The position numbers were made by a program, and so were the translations under genes. Below the pieces are notes generated by a model. It had not been told where the DNA came from. It ran no database searches and saw nothing but the letters and a program-made list of their open reading frames with translations. Shown piece after piece: positions 23,601-35,719 of a stretch of DNA of 64,000 nt (positions within the stretch are counted from its first letter, which is position 1; each line of letters starts with the position of its first letter). Origin of the DNA: Pseudomicrostroma phylloplanum (taxonomy: Eukaryota; Basidiomycota; Exobasidiomycetes; Microstromatales); assembly GCA_039545275.1 (NCBI GenBank), contig BCHS01000008.1, forward strand, positions 434,001 through 498,000, read 5' to 3'.

Positions 23601-26600
23601 CGAGAAAGTGACCGCCTCCACCGACCAGGTTTTCAAAGGCCGCACGCATCCTTGTGGAGAGATTGATCAGTCGTAGAGCCCTAAAAGCCTTGAGGGCTCG
23701 TGTGAAGCGACTGACACCTCCAATGACAATGATTTCGGAACTGACATTGACCACTAGACTAGCCAGCACTAGAAGGTCGAGGATATGCCATGGTGAGAGC
23801 AAGTAGGCGTTGGGCGTGAAGGCGAAGCCATCGGCGACGATTTTGATGAAGAATTCCAGAAAGAAGACTGAGCTGAGACCTAGCTCGATGAGGGTAAACC
23901 AGGAGTCTCTCCTCAGGCCATGCTTGCCGTACCAGCTCTTGCGGTACAAAGGCGAAGCCGCACCAACTACGACGACCGAAGCGACGATGGTGATGAACAT
24001 GACGATTCGTAAGATCCGATAGCGATTGCGATGATGCTGACGTCCAAAGATTCGCTCGCCATAGGACGAAGGCACCAAGCTCTGGCAGAAGCGCCGGAAC
24101 TTGCTATGATTCGTAAACAGCCAGAGAGACTTGTCGAAAGAGGGATGTGCGTTGATAGCTCTTGCCATTGCAATGCGAGGATTCACCTCCTGCTTCGCCA
24201 CATAGGCGGCGTCGATCTCACCCTGCGTCAGCTTCTCCGTGGCCAGGCCCAGATCAGTCCGGATCCTGACCAGCTGCCTCTCCCGTGCAAAGAGACGGGC
24301 AGCCTCATCTTCATCGCCTGCCTCGTCCAACATCGCCATTGACTGCTGCCGACGAGGACCAAGACCTCGCAAGACCTCAGCGCCAGAGAAAGATTGTCGT
24401 ACTTGTTGTTGATGCACGGTATCCAGTGGGACTGGATTCTGATCTGGATCGTCGAGCCGCATGACTTTGCGCACGAGTCGAGTCAGGCGCTGTACCTTTG
24501 ATGGATTGATGAAGCGATGTAGTGACATACGCCGCCTGTTCTTTTCGTCAAAATCGTCGAGGGCTTGGCGAAGCCCCTCGTTGTGGGCAGCACGGACTTC
24601 GCGATGTTCCTTTGGCTGTCCCATCACAGACGCATTGTGGTCCTTGAGCCAGCGATATGGCGAGAGCTTGTGCAAGAAGCGTCCCGTGACAGAGTCTGTC
24701 CCTGGCTCCAGCCTTCGTACGTATCGATCGAGTTGCTGGCGTCGCATCTCGGCTTCTGTAATCGAGAAGCCTTCGTTGATGACAGCAATGAACATCTGCA
24801 GAACGATGAAGTTGCTGAAGAGGAACCAGCCGCAGATGAAGATGGCAGCGATGGCGGCCTGCCGGAAGTTATACTCGTATTCCAGAACATTGAAAAGGAC
24901 CGAATTCCAGTTTTCGCTAGAGAAGATTTCGTACATCGCCAAGAAGGAATTGTAGATGTGCTTGAAGTTCATGTAGATTGTGCCATCGTCGTCCTCTGCG
25001 GGAATGTCTCCGCGAAAGAGTTGAACGGCCACAATAGCAGCTAGCCCTACCATGAAGAGGAGGAAAGCAATCATGTTCAGCAGACCACTGAGAGAGCCAA
25101 AAGCTCGTAGAAGCAATGCCTCGATACGAGGAATGGCGACGATCACTCGGTAGAATCGCTGGAGCTGAAAGATTGTCAGCCACGCATAGACCCTGGAGTT
25201 GCGGATGACGGGAATCTCCATGATGCTTGTGATCACACAGAGCATAGTGTCCATGATGTTGCGAGTGCTTTGCGTACCTCCTCCCCCATAGAATGATCGC
25301 CAGTCATCGTCCAAAAGATACGCAAGGAAGCGCAAGACGATCTCGACATCGAAGGCCACGGTGAACCATAACTCAGCGTTTCGCACGAATCTGCTGGCTG
25401 CCGACGTCTGGTAGGAAGTTCGACTCGCTTGCGACGCAACGTTGGCTACGATGGCAGCAAGCCAGAGATACTTCGTATACCCCCAGATCCGCTTGTAGAC
25501 GCTGGCCACCTTTTTCCTTCTTAGCCGAGACTTGCTCTGGGATTCATCCTTGAGGATGGAAGCGACCTGACCCAGGTCCTTGGCTGCGAAAGCGGACTGA
25601 TTAGTCTGAGCTGACATGGTCGCGAATGAGTTGGTGATGACAGCAACGAACAGATTGGCAAGCCAGAAGTTGAGGAAAATGATGCCAATGATGAAGTAGA
25701 AGACTGCTACGAAGTAGTCAGCATCGATCACTGCAAGGACAAGATGGGAACGGGGTCATCAGTCTGGAACGACTCAGGCAGCAACCTCTTCAGTGCTTGA
25801 CAACTCACTGTCGTACATCGCGCCACTCCAGCCATTGTTACTGATGACGATAATGACCTGCAGCAGCGACGTTAGGATGTTGTCAAAGCTTTGCGTGTTC
25901 GAGTAAGGGTTGGAGTCCTGTTCGACACATCGCTGTCCTTGAGGGCAGAAGAACCCCTTGCCGCGCCCCGGTGCATCCAGGCCACTGACGGCTATGTATG
26001 ATCTGCGTTCGCCATTCATGCCGTACCAGCCTCCGCATATCTGGCTCAGCGTGTACTGTGATCCGGGTTCGGCATTGATGCCGGTAGTCAGGTCACCGTC
26101 CCAGACACAGGAACGGCGGTACGAGCCCTTGAAAGACTGTATGCCGATGATAGAGAAGAGAATCATGGCAAAGGTGGTGAAGACCAGGACATTGAAGAGC
26201 AACGGCGCTGCCAGCTTCAAGGAATGCAGAATCGTCGTGGTGCCCGAGGTGATAGCGAGGAGTCTGGCTATCCTAAGTACCGAGATAGCCCGGAATATGT
26301 AGATGTGGTAGTTGGGAGCAGACTCGTCGCCGATCGCGGCAAGGGCAAAGGCGATCCAAAAGGCGACAATGGAGAACAGATCGACTCGGTTCCAGCTATG
26401 TCGGAGATATGCATAGTGGGGAGCGTAGGATCGCTGCACAATCATGGCCTGTACAAAGGGCACAGCCTTTTTGTGCATTGTCTGCAGGATCTGAGACGAG
26501 TCCTGCCGCAGCGCCGCAGGTCTTACATTCCCTGGCAACTTGCTCGCCGGCGCTGGTAGCTCAGGCTCGACATCTTCCTCCACAATGGTTCCGGGATAGC

Positions 26601-28572
26601 GTCTTGCAGCAGTGATCTTGTCAGTCGAGGCGCTCGCAACCGTATCGTTGCGATGATGAGCTCTTGCAGCCGAGGGTCTCGCATCGAGGTCGAATAAGCT
26701 CATCCGGCTAGACATGGCAGTAGACCGCCGAGTGGGTGTAGGCTTGTCTCTGTATGAGCCCCCAGCCTCTTCACCTGTCCTGAGCGCTGCTTGAGCACGA
26801 CTCTTGATGGAATCGCCAAATTCGGAAAAGGCATCGAGCGTATTTGACTTGGACAGTCGCCTTCGCTCCGAGCCCGCTACTTGCTTCGCCAAAGGGCTTC
26901 CTTGGGCTGGTGGATTTGCATCTCTGCCGTGATGCGGTGATGATGCGTCGCGTACGGCAGGCTCTGGAGGGAGGTTCTGATCGGAGTCCGCGCCGCCATT
27001 CTTGGGCACGACACGATAGAGAGGAGGAGGATTGACGACGAGGCCAGAGACTACAATCCTTGCCAGCATCTCAATCGTATAGAAGCAGAAGATGCCAAAG
27101 ATCGCATAGTCCTCCCAGTAGCCGAAGTACATGTCTCTACGCGGGTAGACAAAGACGTCTCTCGACGACTGGACGATGAGGATGACTGCATGAGCGATGA
27201 TGGAGATGAGAACGAGAGGCTCGATCCACCAGCAATTGAGGAGCTGGGCCACCCGTTTCCGAAAGGGGTTGTCCGGCCCCATGAAGCCCAGACTCTTGCC
27301 GCGGAGGCTGAGCGGTAATTCGAGAGCAGTCAGCGACTCGGTCAGTGACGCCTTCGGAAGCTGTTGTCCGTCTGTATCTGGTGCGACCCGCTGCGCCCCG
27401 TCGTCTCTGTCACCGCCAGCATCATCGTCATCGTCATCAATGTCGTCCACGAGCCGTATGTGTCCCCCCTCGTGCATAGCCTCCGGGCCGCCTCCACTGA
27501 CCACTCGTCTGCTCAGCCGTCGTATGGACTTGCCTATTCGGTTCAGCCCTTGCTTTGCCTGATCAGCCGCCGAGACTCCATAGCCAGTCTGATCTGCGCC
27601 CATAGCGTACATATCGGCACTAGAGCCTGCTCGTTCTCCGGCGCGATCTTCGAGGTCGGGAGATTGCACAAGGGGAGATGAGAAGTAAGCCATCTGCGGA
27701 GGAGCGAATCCTACTGAGCGCCCTTTCTTTGCATTGGGAGGCGATGTCGCTTGAGCTCCATCCGGGGGCGACTGCCCTGGTGCGTATCCTTGAGGGACTC
27801 CGTGTGTACGCAATGCTGCCGTCTCTTCACCATTTGGCGTCCCAATTCGGATCGCATTGGCTCCCGCATGCTCTTCGTTGGCCCAAAGCATGTCACCGCC
27901 TGTCAAGACGGAGCTTCGGCTACTCGCGCCAGTCATTGACCTCTGGTAGAATGGTCTACCTGGTCGGCTACTGCTGGGTAGGTCTGCAAAGTAGTCCGTG
28001 GTAGCTACTTCCTCCGGGCTATCCAAGAAGAGCGCTGAGCCAAATGCAGCTGTATTCAGTCTGTTGGGCCCAACAGGTGCGGCATCGGCGACCACTTGGC
28101 TCCGAGGGTCATGCAATGGCGAAGAACCATACTGGTCTTCGTCTCCAGGCTGCGCCCGGTCAATCTCGCCGAAGCTGACGCCGTGTACCACATCGTCCAT
28201 CATGATGCTTCGCCGCGAAGGTCCAGCTTCTGTTTGGCCCACATCCTGTACGCGCGGCGACGACGCCGAACCGAGGAGACCCTGCCCTGGGCTCGAGGTG
28301 GCCGGAGAAGCAGGCGGAAGTCGAGCACTCGGGGAGCCATGCGATGCATGTACGCCTATCCGGTCTGGCAGCTCGTCATCGTAGGCGCCATAGTAGTAGG
28401 AGCTGACGTAGTGTGGAGACGGGGAAGGGTAGCGCAGTGTCGGTGTTGCCGCTGGATCCGATAGCGAAGGCGAGGGCCTCGTTGATTCGGTCAGAGGGGG
28501 AGGATGAAGGGATGCTCCGTTAGAATCGATGCCGTGATCATCGGGCGTATGAGGGCCTCGAGGTGACGACAT
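20682..28572 (-). CDS. CCH1: Cch1, voltage-gated-type calcium channel alpha subunit
   Basis: High-affinity plasma-membrane calcium channel pore, partner of Mid1. Three exons, 28572-25809, 25730-22314 and 22222-20682, give 2573 residues. A 450-residue Ser/Pro-rich cytosolic N-terminus precedes four six-helix repeats. Pore loops read VISNNGWSG (repeat I, near 910), FSSENWNSV (II, near 1190), SLEGWTNV (III, near 1717) and SVGEGWNGY (IV, near 2010). The selectivity ring is therefore Asn/Glu/Glu/Glu rather than the animal EEEE; an Asn in repeat I also occurs in yeast Cch1. S4-like helices are most basic in repeat III (RFTRALKAFRALRLINLSTR) and weak in repeat IV, as known for fungal channels. Both introns interrupt the region just after an S5-pore segment. 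The C-terminal cytosolic tail has the Cch1-type FKRTWMTVAG and PGKFEMRVYPQELS. Confidence 0.95.
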
Positions 28573-29180
28573 GTTCCTTGCAAAGTCAGCTCAATCAGGC
28601 GACTGACGCTTGATGGAGATCGCCCGCCTCACGATGGGACGAAAGACGCTGCCAAGACAGGAGCTGCCGCGGAGACGCGTTAAGGCGGTGCTCTTGCTGG
28701 CTGGTGTGAGTCTGGCGATGGGTGATCACGACATGAATGGGGAGGAGGAGCTGACGAGCTACCGGCGTGCGTGTCTTCTACGGGCGGGTTAGGAAGGTAT
28801 GAAGTAGGATAGGATACAAGGGCGAGCAGTCAGGATGATAGGATCTGAGCTGTGAGGGGCGGCGTCCATCGTCCATTGACCCTTGCCGCTACGAGTAGAT
28901 TTCCAGAGCGGAGCGGAGCGACGTGACCTGTGCAGCCACGCTTGCCAAGAGGCGCCGCTCGGCAGCCAAGTCTCCCCACGCAGAGTCACAGCCGCCGCCC
29001 GCGCCGTCTGATAAAAAGTGGACGGCACAAGGCAGAGCTTCGCAGATACAAGTCGCAGCACAGACGACCATCACCATCACCTTTGCACGACTACGAGGAG
29101 CAGCAGATCGTTCATCCCTGCTGCTAACTTGCTGAAACACCCACTCTACATCTCGCATACTACTACATCAACCCCCGACC
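28573..29180. promoter_or_regulatory. Divergent promoter, CCH1 / methionyl-tRNA synthetase
   Basis: 608 bp between two outward-facing start codons. The half next to the synthetase has C/T-rich runs and short direct repeats (ggagcggagcgacg near 28906). No gene or TATA element was recognised. Confidence 0.5.
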
Positions 29181-31644
29181 ATGGCGTCGCCTTTCCCCCT
29201 CGAGCTCCCTCCGAGCGATACGAGGAGGATCTCGTCTTCCTCGTCCAAGCTGCTCATGAAGACGACGCAGGCCACGGCCGATGCCGGCATCAAGATCCTG
29301 CCAAGAAAGGGAGAGCCCAATGTACTCGTTACATCTGCACTCCCTTACGTCAACAATGTCCCCCACCTCGGCAACATCATCGGATCCACCCTCTCGGCCG
29401 ATGTTTATGCCCGCTACTCCAGGTCGAGGAATCGCAACACACTCTACATCTGCGGGACGGACGAATACGGAACCGCAACCGAGACAAAGGCACTCGAAGA
29501 CGGAGTCACACCGCAACAGCTCTGTGACAAGTACCATGCTTTGCACGCCAGCGTATACAAGTGGTTCCAGATTGGCTTCGATCACTTTGGCAGGACCTCC
29601 ACGCCCCGGCAGACAGAGTGAGTGGGATGAGGAGTAATCGCGCGATGGTAGGCAGGGGCCGGGCCGCTGACCAGCTCTGTGTTTCTCTCAACCGTGTAGG
29701 ATTTGTCAAGATGTGTTCTTGAAGCTACTAGAGAATGGCTACCTCGAACAACGGACCGTCACACAGCTCTGGTGTCAGACGTGCGAGAGGTTCTTGGCCG
29801 ATCGATATGTCGAAGGAATCTGCCCCAGGTGTAGCTACCCCGACGCCCGAGGAGACCAGTGCGACCAATGTGCACAGCTACTTGACGCTGTGGAGCTGAT
29901 CGAGCCCCGCTGCAAGGTCTGCTCCACGCCTCCAGTCCCCCGTGACTCCCCTCACATGTTCATCCTCGTCGACAAGCTGCAGCCAGACACCGAGAAGTGG
30001 GCGCGGAAACAAGCCATCGATGGAGGCTGGAGCGCAAACGGAAAGACCATCACCGAGAGTTGGTTCAAGGAGGGTCTGCGGCCGTTCAGTCTAACAAGAG
30101 ACTTGAAGTGGGGAGTCAAAGTGCCCAAGGCCGCAGGAACAGAGGGCATGGAGGACAAGGTCTTCTACGTATGGTTCGATGCTCCCATTGGCTACCCTTC
30201 CATCACCGCCAACTATACCGACGAGTGGGAGAAGTGGTGGAAGAACCCAGACGATGTCAAATTATATCAATTCATGGGTAAGGACAATGTGCGGTTCCAC
30301 ACGGTCATCTTCCCGTCATGCCTCTTGGGTACCAAGGATCCCTGGACCATGTTGCACCACATCAACACTACCGAGTATTTGCAATACGAAGGCGGCAAGT
30401 TCTCCAAGTCTCGCAACATCGGCGTCTTTGGAGACAAAGCAGGAGAGATCGGAGTGTCCCCCTCCGTCTGGCGTTATTACCTTTTGTCGAACCGGCCTGA
30501 GACTGGCGATTCTCAATTCTCATGGATGGAGTTTGTCAACCGCAACAATGGAGAATTGCTTGCCAACTTGGGCAACTTTGTCAACCGCATTTTGACCTTC
30601 TGCTCGAAGAAGTACGATGGTATTCTTCCGGAGGTGCCAGCCGGCCTCGGCTTGACCGCTGACGGTCCACTGAAAGGCTCAGACGAGAACATCCATACTC
30701 GCTTCATTACGGACATAAACAGACTCATCGCCGAGTACGTCTCTGCCATGGAGGCTGTGCGCCTGCGTCTGGGCCTCAGCACGGTCATGGCCATGTCCGC
30801 TCGCGCCAACCTCTACCTATCCGAGGTCGGTATTGACAACTCCCTCTTCATGAACAAGCGTCCTCAATGTGACGCGCTGATGCTGTTGGCTGTCAATCTC
30901 ATCTGGGTGTTGTCATCGGTGGCCCACCCCTTTATGCCCGAGACGTCTGACCAAATATGCAGTCAGCTGGATGCGCCAGCCCGGGTCGTACCGTTCGAGG
31001 AGGACCCTGCAGAGGAAGGTGTGGAAGCTAGAGAAGACAGCAAAGGAGACAAGCCTGCCAAAGACTCCAGCGCAGTCGATGGAGCAACCGTGGCTGCTCC
31101 CACTGCCAAGGCTGTACGCGGCAGAGGCATGTTCGCACTGGACTTGCTCCCGGGGCACAAGATTGGCAAGCCAGCCCACTTGTTCAAGATCATCGAGGAG
31201 AAGCAGGTGGAGGCCTGGAGGATCCAATTCTCTGGCAAGTCCGAGGCCAAGAGCGCTGCTGTTGCCGACGCTCCCTCCAAGGCTCCCTCATCGACTGCCA
31301 AGACTGGTTCAGGACAGCAGGATGGCCAAGCAGGTCTGAGTAAAAAGGCGATGTTGAAGCTGGAGAAGGAGGAGAAGAAGAAGGCACAGGCGGCCAAGGA
31401 GGCCCTGCAGCCCAAGAAGAAGACGCCAGAGATGATTGAGCTGGAAAAGAAGGTGACGGAGCAAGGAGCAGTGGTGAGGCAGGCCAAGGAAGCAGCCAAG
31501 AACGGAGGAGGTGGAGGAGGTGCTCAGAACGTCGATGGAGAAGTGGCTCGGTTGCTGCAGCTAAAGACGGAGCTGACGGAGCTGACTGCGAAGGTCAAGG
31601 CGATGGAGGTTGGCGAGGTGTTGGAGGGAGAGTCGTCAAAGTGA
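29181..31644 (+). CDS. MES1: Cytosolic methionyl-tRNA synthetase with C-terminal WHEP-like domain
   Basis: Charges tRNA-Met in the cytosol. Exons 29181-29617 and 29700-31644 give 793 residues. The class I signatures are visible: the HIGH-like HLGN within [13 protein letters not shown] near residues 62-65 and KFSKS near 378. The four-Cys zinc-knuckle region is CQTCERF, CPRC, CDQC and CKVC. The catalytic core also shows [13 protein letters not shown] and [11 protein letters not shown]. After the anticodon-binding helices comes a low-complexity Ala/Lys linker, then a C-terminal helical hairpin ([20 protein letters not shown], then [18 protein letters not shown]) that resembles a WHEP domain as in animal MARS1. 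The N-terminal GST-like domain of yeast Mes1 is absent. There is no organellar leader, so this is the cytosolic enzyme. Confidence 0.94.
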
Positions 31645-32642
31645 GAGCTACCAATAAGTACATGCAATCATCCTCTTCCTCTCTCAATATCATATCCAGA
31701 TGAGCATCATCTTGACTTTGCCGTGTATATGCTCATTGAGTCATTGAGGATGTGCATGATGGCGGGCCAATAGAACATAAGCGCGCACGGCTCACCGACT
31801 CTGAGCCAATCTGTGCCTTGCCGGCTCTCGGCCCGAGCGGCCCCCGACGTCTTCTACATGCCCTCAATTTCCCCGCGGTATAGGATTTTCAGCGCTCTAC
31901 ACCGTCACCTTCATCCTTCTAGAGATTTCCCACCATCACTCAGCCTCCTCAGCCTCCTCCTACTCCCCCCCCCCCCCCCCCCCCACCCGCGGCGAATAGA
32001 AAGCGGACACTCCGAGTGGAGTGGAGACGATCTCTCCCTCCCCCCGCACGGCGTCCAGATTTCAAACGGCGCCTTGATTCTTGAGCTGGGACACGGGTCA
32101 AGAGGCCGAGCTAGGCGTCAAGCGTTAAACGCTAAGCACGCAGAAGGGCCAGACACACAGGCGAGGAATTAAGTCCAGGCCATTCAAAGTCCAGGCGGGA
32201 TCAGAGCGGAAAGCAAGAAAGCGAGAAAGGCGAAGGCGGCAGCGGCGGCAACGGCGGGGGAAGAGACGAGTGAGATCCGAACCCGAAGCTTTCCGACGAC
32301 TCACATCTGAAGCTTCTGGGCTACACTTTTCACCCGCTACGACGTTCGCTTAGTCTAGCTCGCCCCTTGGCTTCATAAGCTCGCACGCCTGCTCATGCTC
32401 CGACTGCTAGGACTGAGAAGCATCTAGGCAGCCTTGTGGCTCTGCTTCCTTGATCCCCTCGCCCTTCACTCCAAGACACGAGAGACAACCAGCAGCGTGC
32501 TTGGTGATCGTGCGCGTTTGCATCCACCACAGGCCCCCGCCATCCCACTCCACACTCAAAGCTCAGCCCGCCTCCCATCTATATCAAAAATTGATCCCGA
32601 ACATCAAGACATCCTGAAGAGTAGTGTGGAGGGGTTAGAGGG
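31645..32642. other. Intergenic, MES1 3' end and kinase promoter
   Basis: About 1 kb with no supported gene. It contains a 20-base C run (31965-31984) and the upstream region of the AGC kinase, with short direct repeats (gcgagaaaggcgaaggcggcagcggcgg around 32220-32260). Confidence 0.5.
31965..31984 (+). repeat. Homopolymer C(20) tract
   Basis: Twenty consecutive C bases, read directly. It lies in the non-coding gap downstream of MES1. Such tracts are length-variable and prone to sequencing error, so the true length is uncertain. Confidence 0.9.
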
Positions 32643-34608
32643 ATGACGGCGGCTGCTCAGCCCAGCGGCTCCCGCAGAGTCGCAGGCCCCTCCTCGTCTT
32701 TCCCTCCCGCAAGTCCAGCTCAAGCTCCAGCTAAACAGCGCCTGTACATGTCAAAGCAGGCCTCCGAGCGTCCCGCTTCTTACCGCCCTTGGCCTCCCAG
32801 CGAGCCTAGGAGCGCATTGCGTCCTCCACGAATAGAACACGACCCTGCCCAGGTTAGCGGAAGCCATCTCGCTCCGCAAGGTGGGAGAATGGAGCGGGTA
32901 CTGGATGAGGACTGGGAGCCTTATCCCGCTCATTTGGGCAGAGAGTCAAGGCATCACGACCTCCTCGAGCCGGAGGCAAGGAACAGTAGCTCCAGCGAGG
33001 GACCAGAGTCGGATGAGGTCACAGACGATCTTAGTGAAGAAGACGACGATGACGAGGAAGACGACGAGGGCGAGGAGGAAGAAGAAGATGAAGAGCAGCC
33101 GTATGACTACCTCCGTATGACAGGTCGTAGCAATGGCAGCTATGGGGAAAGCTCCTCTAGCTGGCAACATGGACTTTCTTCGGGAAGCCAGCAACCTGCC
33201 GCCTCAAACCTGCCATCGGATCGGGCTCAGCTCGAGCAGATGAGACAAGCCGTAGAGTTCAGGGACGCGAAAAGGTCAAGGACGACCTCGCCTTGGGCGG
33301 ATGCGTCTTCGACTTGGCCCGATGATCAATCGGAACAGGGAGCCTTTGACTATGCTCGAATGAAGCAGCAATTGCAAGGCCCCTACGACGTGTCTAGCCT
33401 ACCATCCCGCCTCGACTTCCTACGACCTCCATCACTTACCCCGCCAGACCTCACCCTTCGTCACTTTGAAGTCATCGGCACAGTGGGCAAAGGCACCTTT
33501 GGGCAGGTCCTCCTGGTCCGCTTCAAGGGACTCGCCGCTACAGATCCGCGGTCCTACTTTGCCCTCAAGGCCATGAACAAGAGGGACATTGTCAGGATGC
33601 GGCAGGTGGAGCACGTCAATTCCGAAAAGGACATTATGAAGAAGATCAAGCATCCCTTTATCATCAGCTGTCATTTGACCTTTCAGGATTCGAAGTGCGT
33701 CTACTTGCTGATGGATTTTGCCAAGGGCGGTGAGGTGAGTTGCAACTCTGCGTTGTAAGTATACTAGAGAAGAGCATCTGACGCCCCGACCTCTTACCCT
33801 CGCCAGATCTTCTCCCATCTGCGTCGCGTGAGACGCTTTCCCGTCGACGTCACACGCTTCTACATTGCCAATGTGGTCCTCATGCTAGAACACCTCCACT
33901 CCAACGACATCGTCTATCGCGACTTGAAGCCAGAGAACCTACTGCTGGATGGCCTAGGGTACCTGAAGCTGGCGGACTTTGGCTTTGCCAAGCAGCTCAG
34001 CGGTCGGACCTATACTCTGTGTGGTACGCCACCCTTCTTGGCGCCTGAAGTGATATGTGGAAGCGGTCATGGCAAGGCGGCGGATTGGTGGGCTCTAGGC
34101 ATACTGACGTATGAGCTATTGTGCGGGTATCCGCCTTGGCACAGCGACAATGCCCTTGGAACGTACGATCTGATCTTGCAAGGTCAATTGGTCTTTCCGT
34201 CGCATATTGGTAAGCATCTCACAACTACGGACCTGTTCGTTGTGATCGTTGTGCGCTCACACCGCTGCTTGCTCTCCTTCTGTCCGCACAGACTTCTTGG
34301 CTCAAGATCTGATTCGCTCACTGCTCTCGTCGGACCTGACAAGACGTCTTGGCAACCTAGCCGGAGGTTCTGCAGACGTGAAGCGTCACGGCTTCTTTGC
34401 CAAGGTGGACTGGACGCAGCTGGTGAACAAGTCCATCCCTGCTCCCATTGTCCCTGTGGCAATGTCCCCTGCGGAGACTTCGCTACTGTCAAACTTTGAC
34501 GCCTATGATGCGCCAGACCCCGACAGCTTCCCCGCACTGTTGGGTCGCGAGCAAGAGGGCGAGTGGAAGGGCGAGTGCGAGTTCGATCGACATTTCCGTA
34601 CCTTTTGA
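32643..34608 (+). CDS. AGC-family protein kinase, PKA-catalytic-like
   Basis: Exons 32643-33734, 33807-34209 and 34292-34608 give 603 residues. The first 270 are disordered with a long Asp/Glu run (EEDDDDEEDDEGEEEEEDEE). The kinase domain then shows GTVGKGTFGQVLLV, the ATP lysine in FALKAMNKRDIVRMRQVEHV (near 308), catalytic YRDLKPEN (Asp near 404), DFGFAK, and the activation-loop Thr in TYTLCGTPPFLAPE. The C-tail ends CEFDRHFRTF, a partial hydrophobic motif. Overall it resembles the PKA catalytic subunit most closely, but the P+1 loop has PPFLAPE where PKA has PEYLAPE. Ustilago maydis has two such kinases (adr1 and uka1); this could be the divergent one. All catalytic residues are present, so it should be active. 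Confidence 0.9.
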
Positions 34609-35719
34609 TGCGCTGCGATGCGAGGTGCCTTGCAACTCGCTTGCGTTGCGGTCGGCCCTCTGCCACGCAGCTCTACTCTACCCTACCCAACGCCCACGTC
34701 GGTAGTCCGACGGACTGGTTTAGCGACGTCGCCTCCATGTCATCCATCATATGCGCGGTCGAGGGAGTCAAGGGAAGAACCGGTGCGCGGGACTGTGTCA
34801 CAGACGTCTATGCAGTGCCCTTGCGCTCCCTGGCTTCCTCCTCCACCCTTCCTTTGTCTCCTCCCCCCTTTGTACTAATCTGGCCCATTTTGTAAATAAA
34901 CGCCGGAGGCGGCTGCTGCACACTCCCGTCACCATCGGGGCTAAGCGAGGTGGGGTATTTCATCCATCCTTTCGGAGTTACCAAAAAGGGGCGGGGGGCC
35001 TGGGGGAGGGCGGGGAGAAAGGAGCACCGCCCACCCATGTCGGGGTCCGAGGTGCTGGGTGGAAATTTCGCGCCGCGCTTGGCTGGATCCAGGACTTTGA
35101 TTCCGCTCAGGGAAAATGGGCGCATGTACCATTCTTGTGCAGGCGTGAGAGCAGAGGTGGGCGGGGGAGGGGAACGGGCGGAGGGGCGGACGACGAATGT
35201 GTTGCGCGATCTTGTGGGCGTGCGTGCGTCCGTCAGGGGGAAGGGCAGGCGAAGTTGCCGCGGGTGGAGCAGTAGGTCTCGCCTCGGTTGTGCACATCGG
35301 AAGCGAAGTTGGCTGGTGTAACTAAAGTAGTCGCCGAGGTACCGCCCGTCCCCCCGCGCTCCTCAGAAGGTGGCCTCGGTTGTGTGCAGTGCCTGATTGG
35401 GGAGCAAAGAGCAACTCGGACTCGCCCCTCTGTGCTTCAGCAAGCATCCTGCCAGCCCACTTGAGTCCCTGAACACAGTCCACTCCAGTCCAGTCCAGAC
35501 CATAGACGACTTCGTTCCCTGTTCGTCTGCTTCAACGTCTTTCCCCCCACACCACTGCTGCTTCCTTTACTTTCCCCTCCACCCCCAATCCCCGTTTGAC
35601 ACAAATCTCTTTACTTCCATACATACTGGTACCACTACCGCCACACATGAGGCCACTCCATACTTTGCCACTCACATAAGTCTAGTAGACTTGCAGCAAC
35701 ATACAGCCTTCTCTCAGTC
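34609..35719. other. Intergenic between kinase and GAF protein
   Basis: 1.1 kb with no supported gene. G-rich runs lie near 34986-35010 and 35160-35190, and a long C/T-rich stretch (35500-35600) precedes the start at 35720, probably a promoter and leader. A small tandem ccagt repeat occurs at 35480-35496. Confidence 0.5.
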
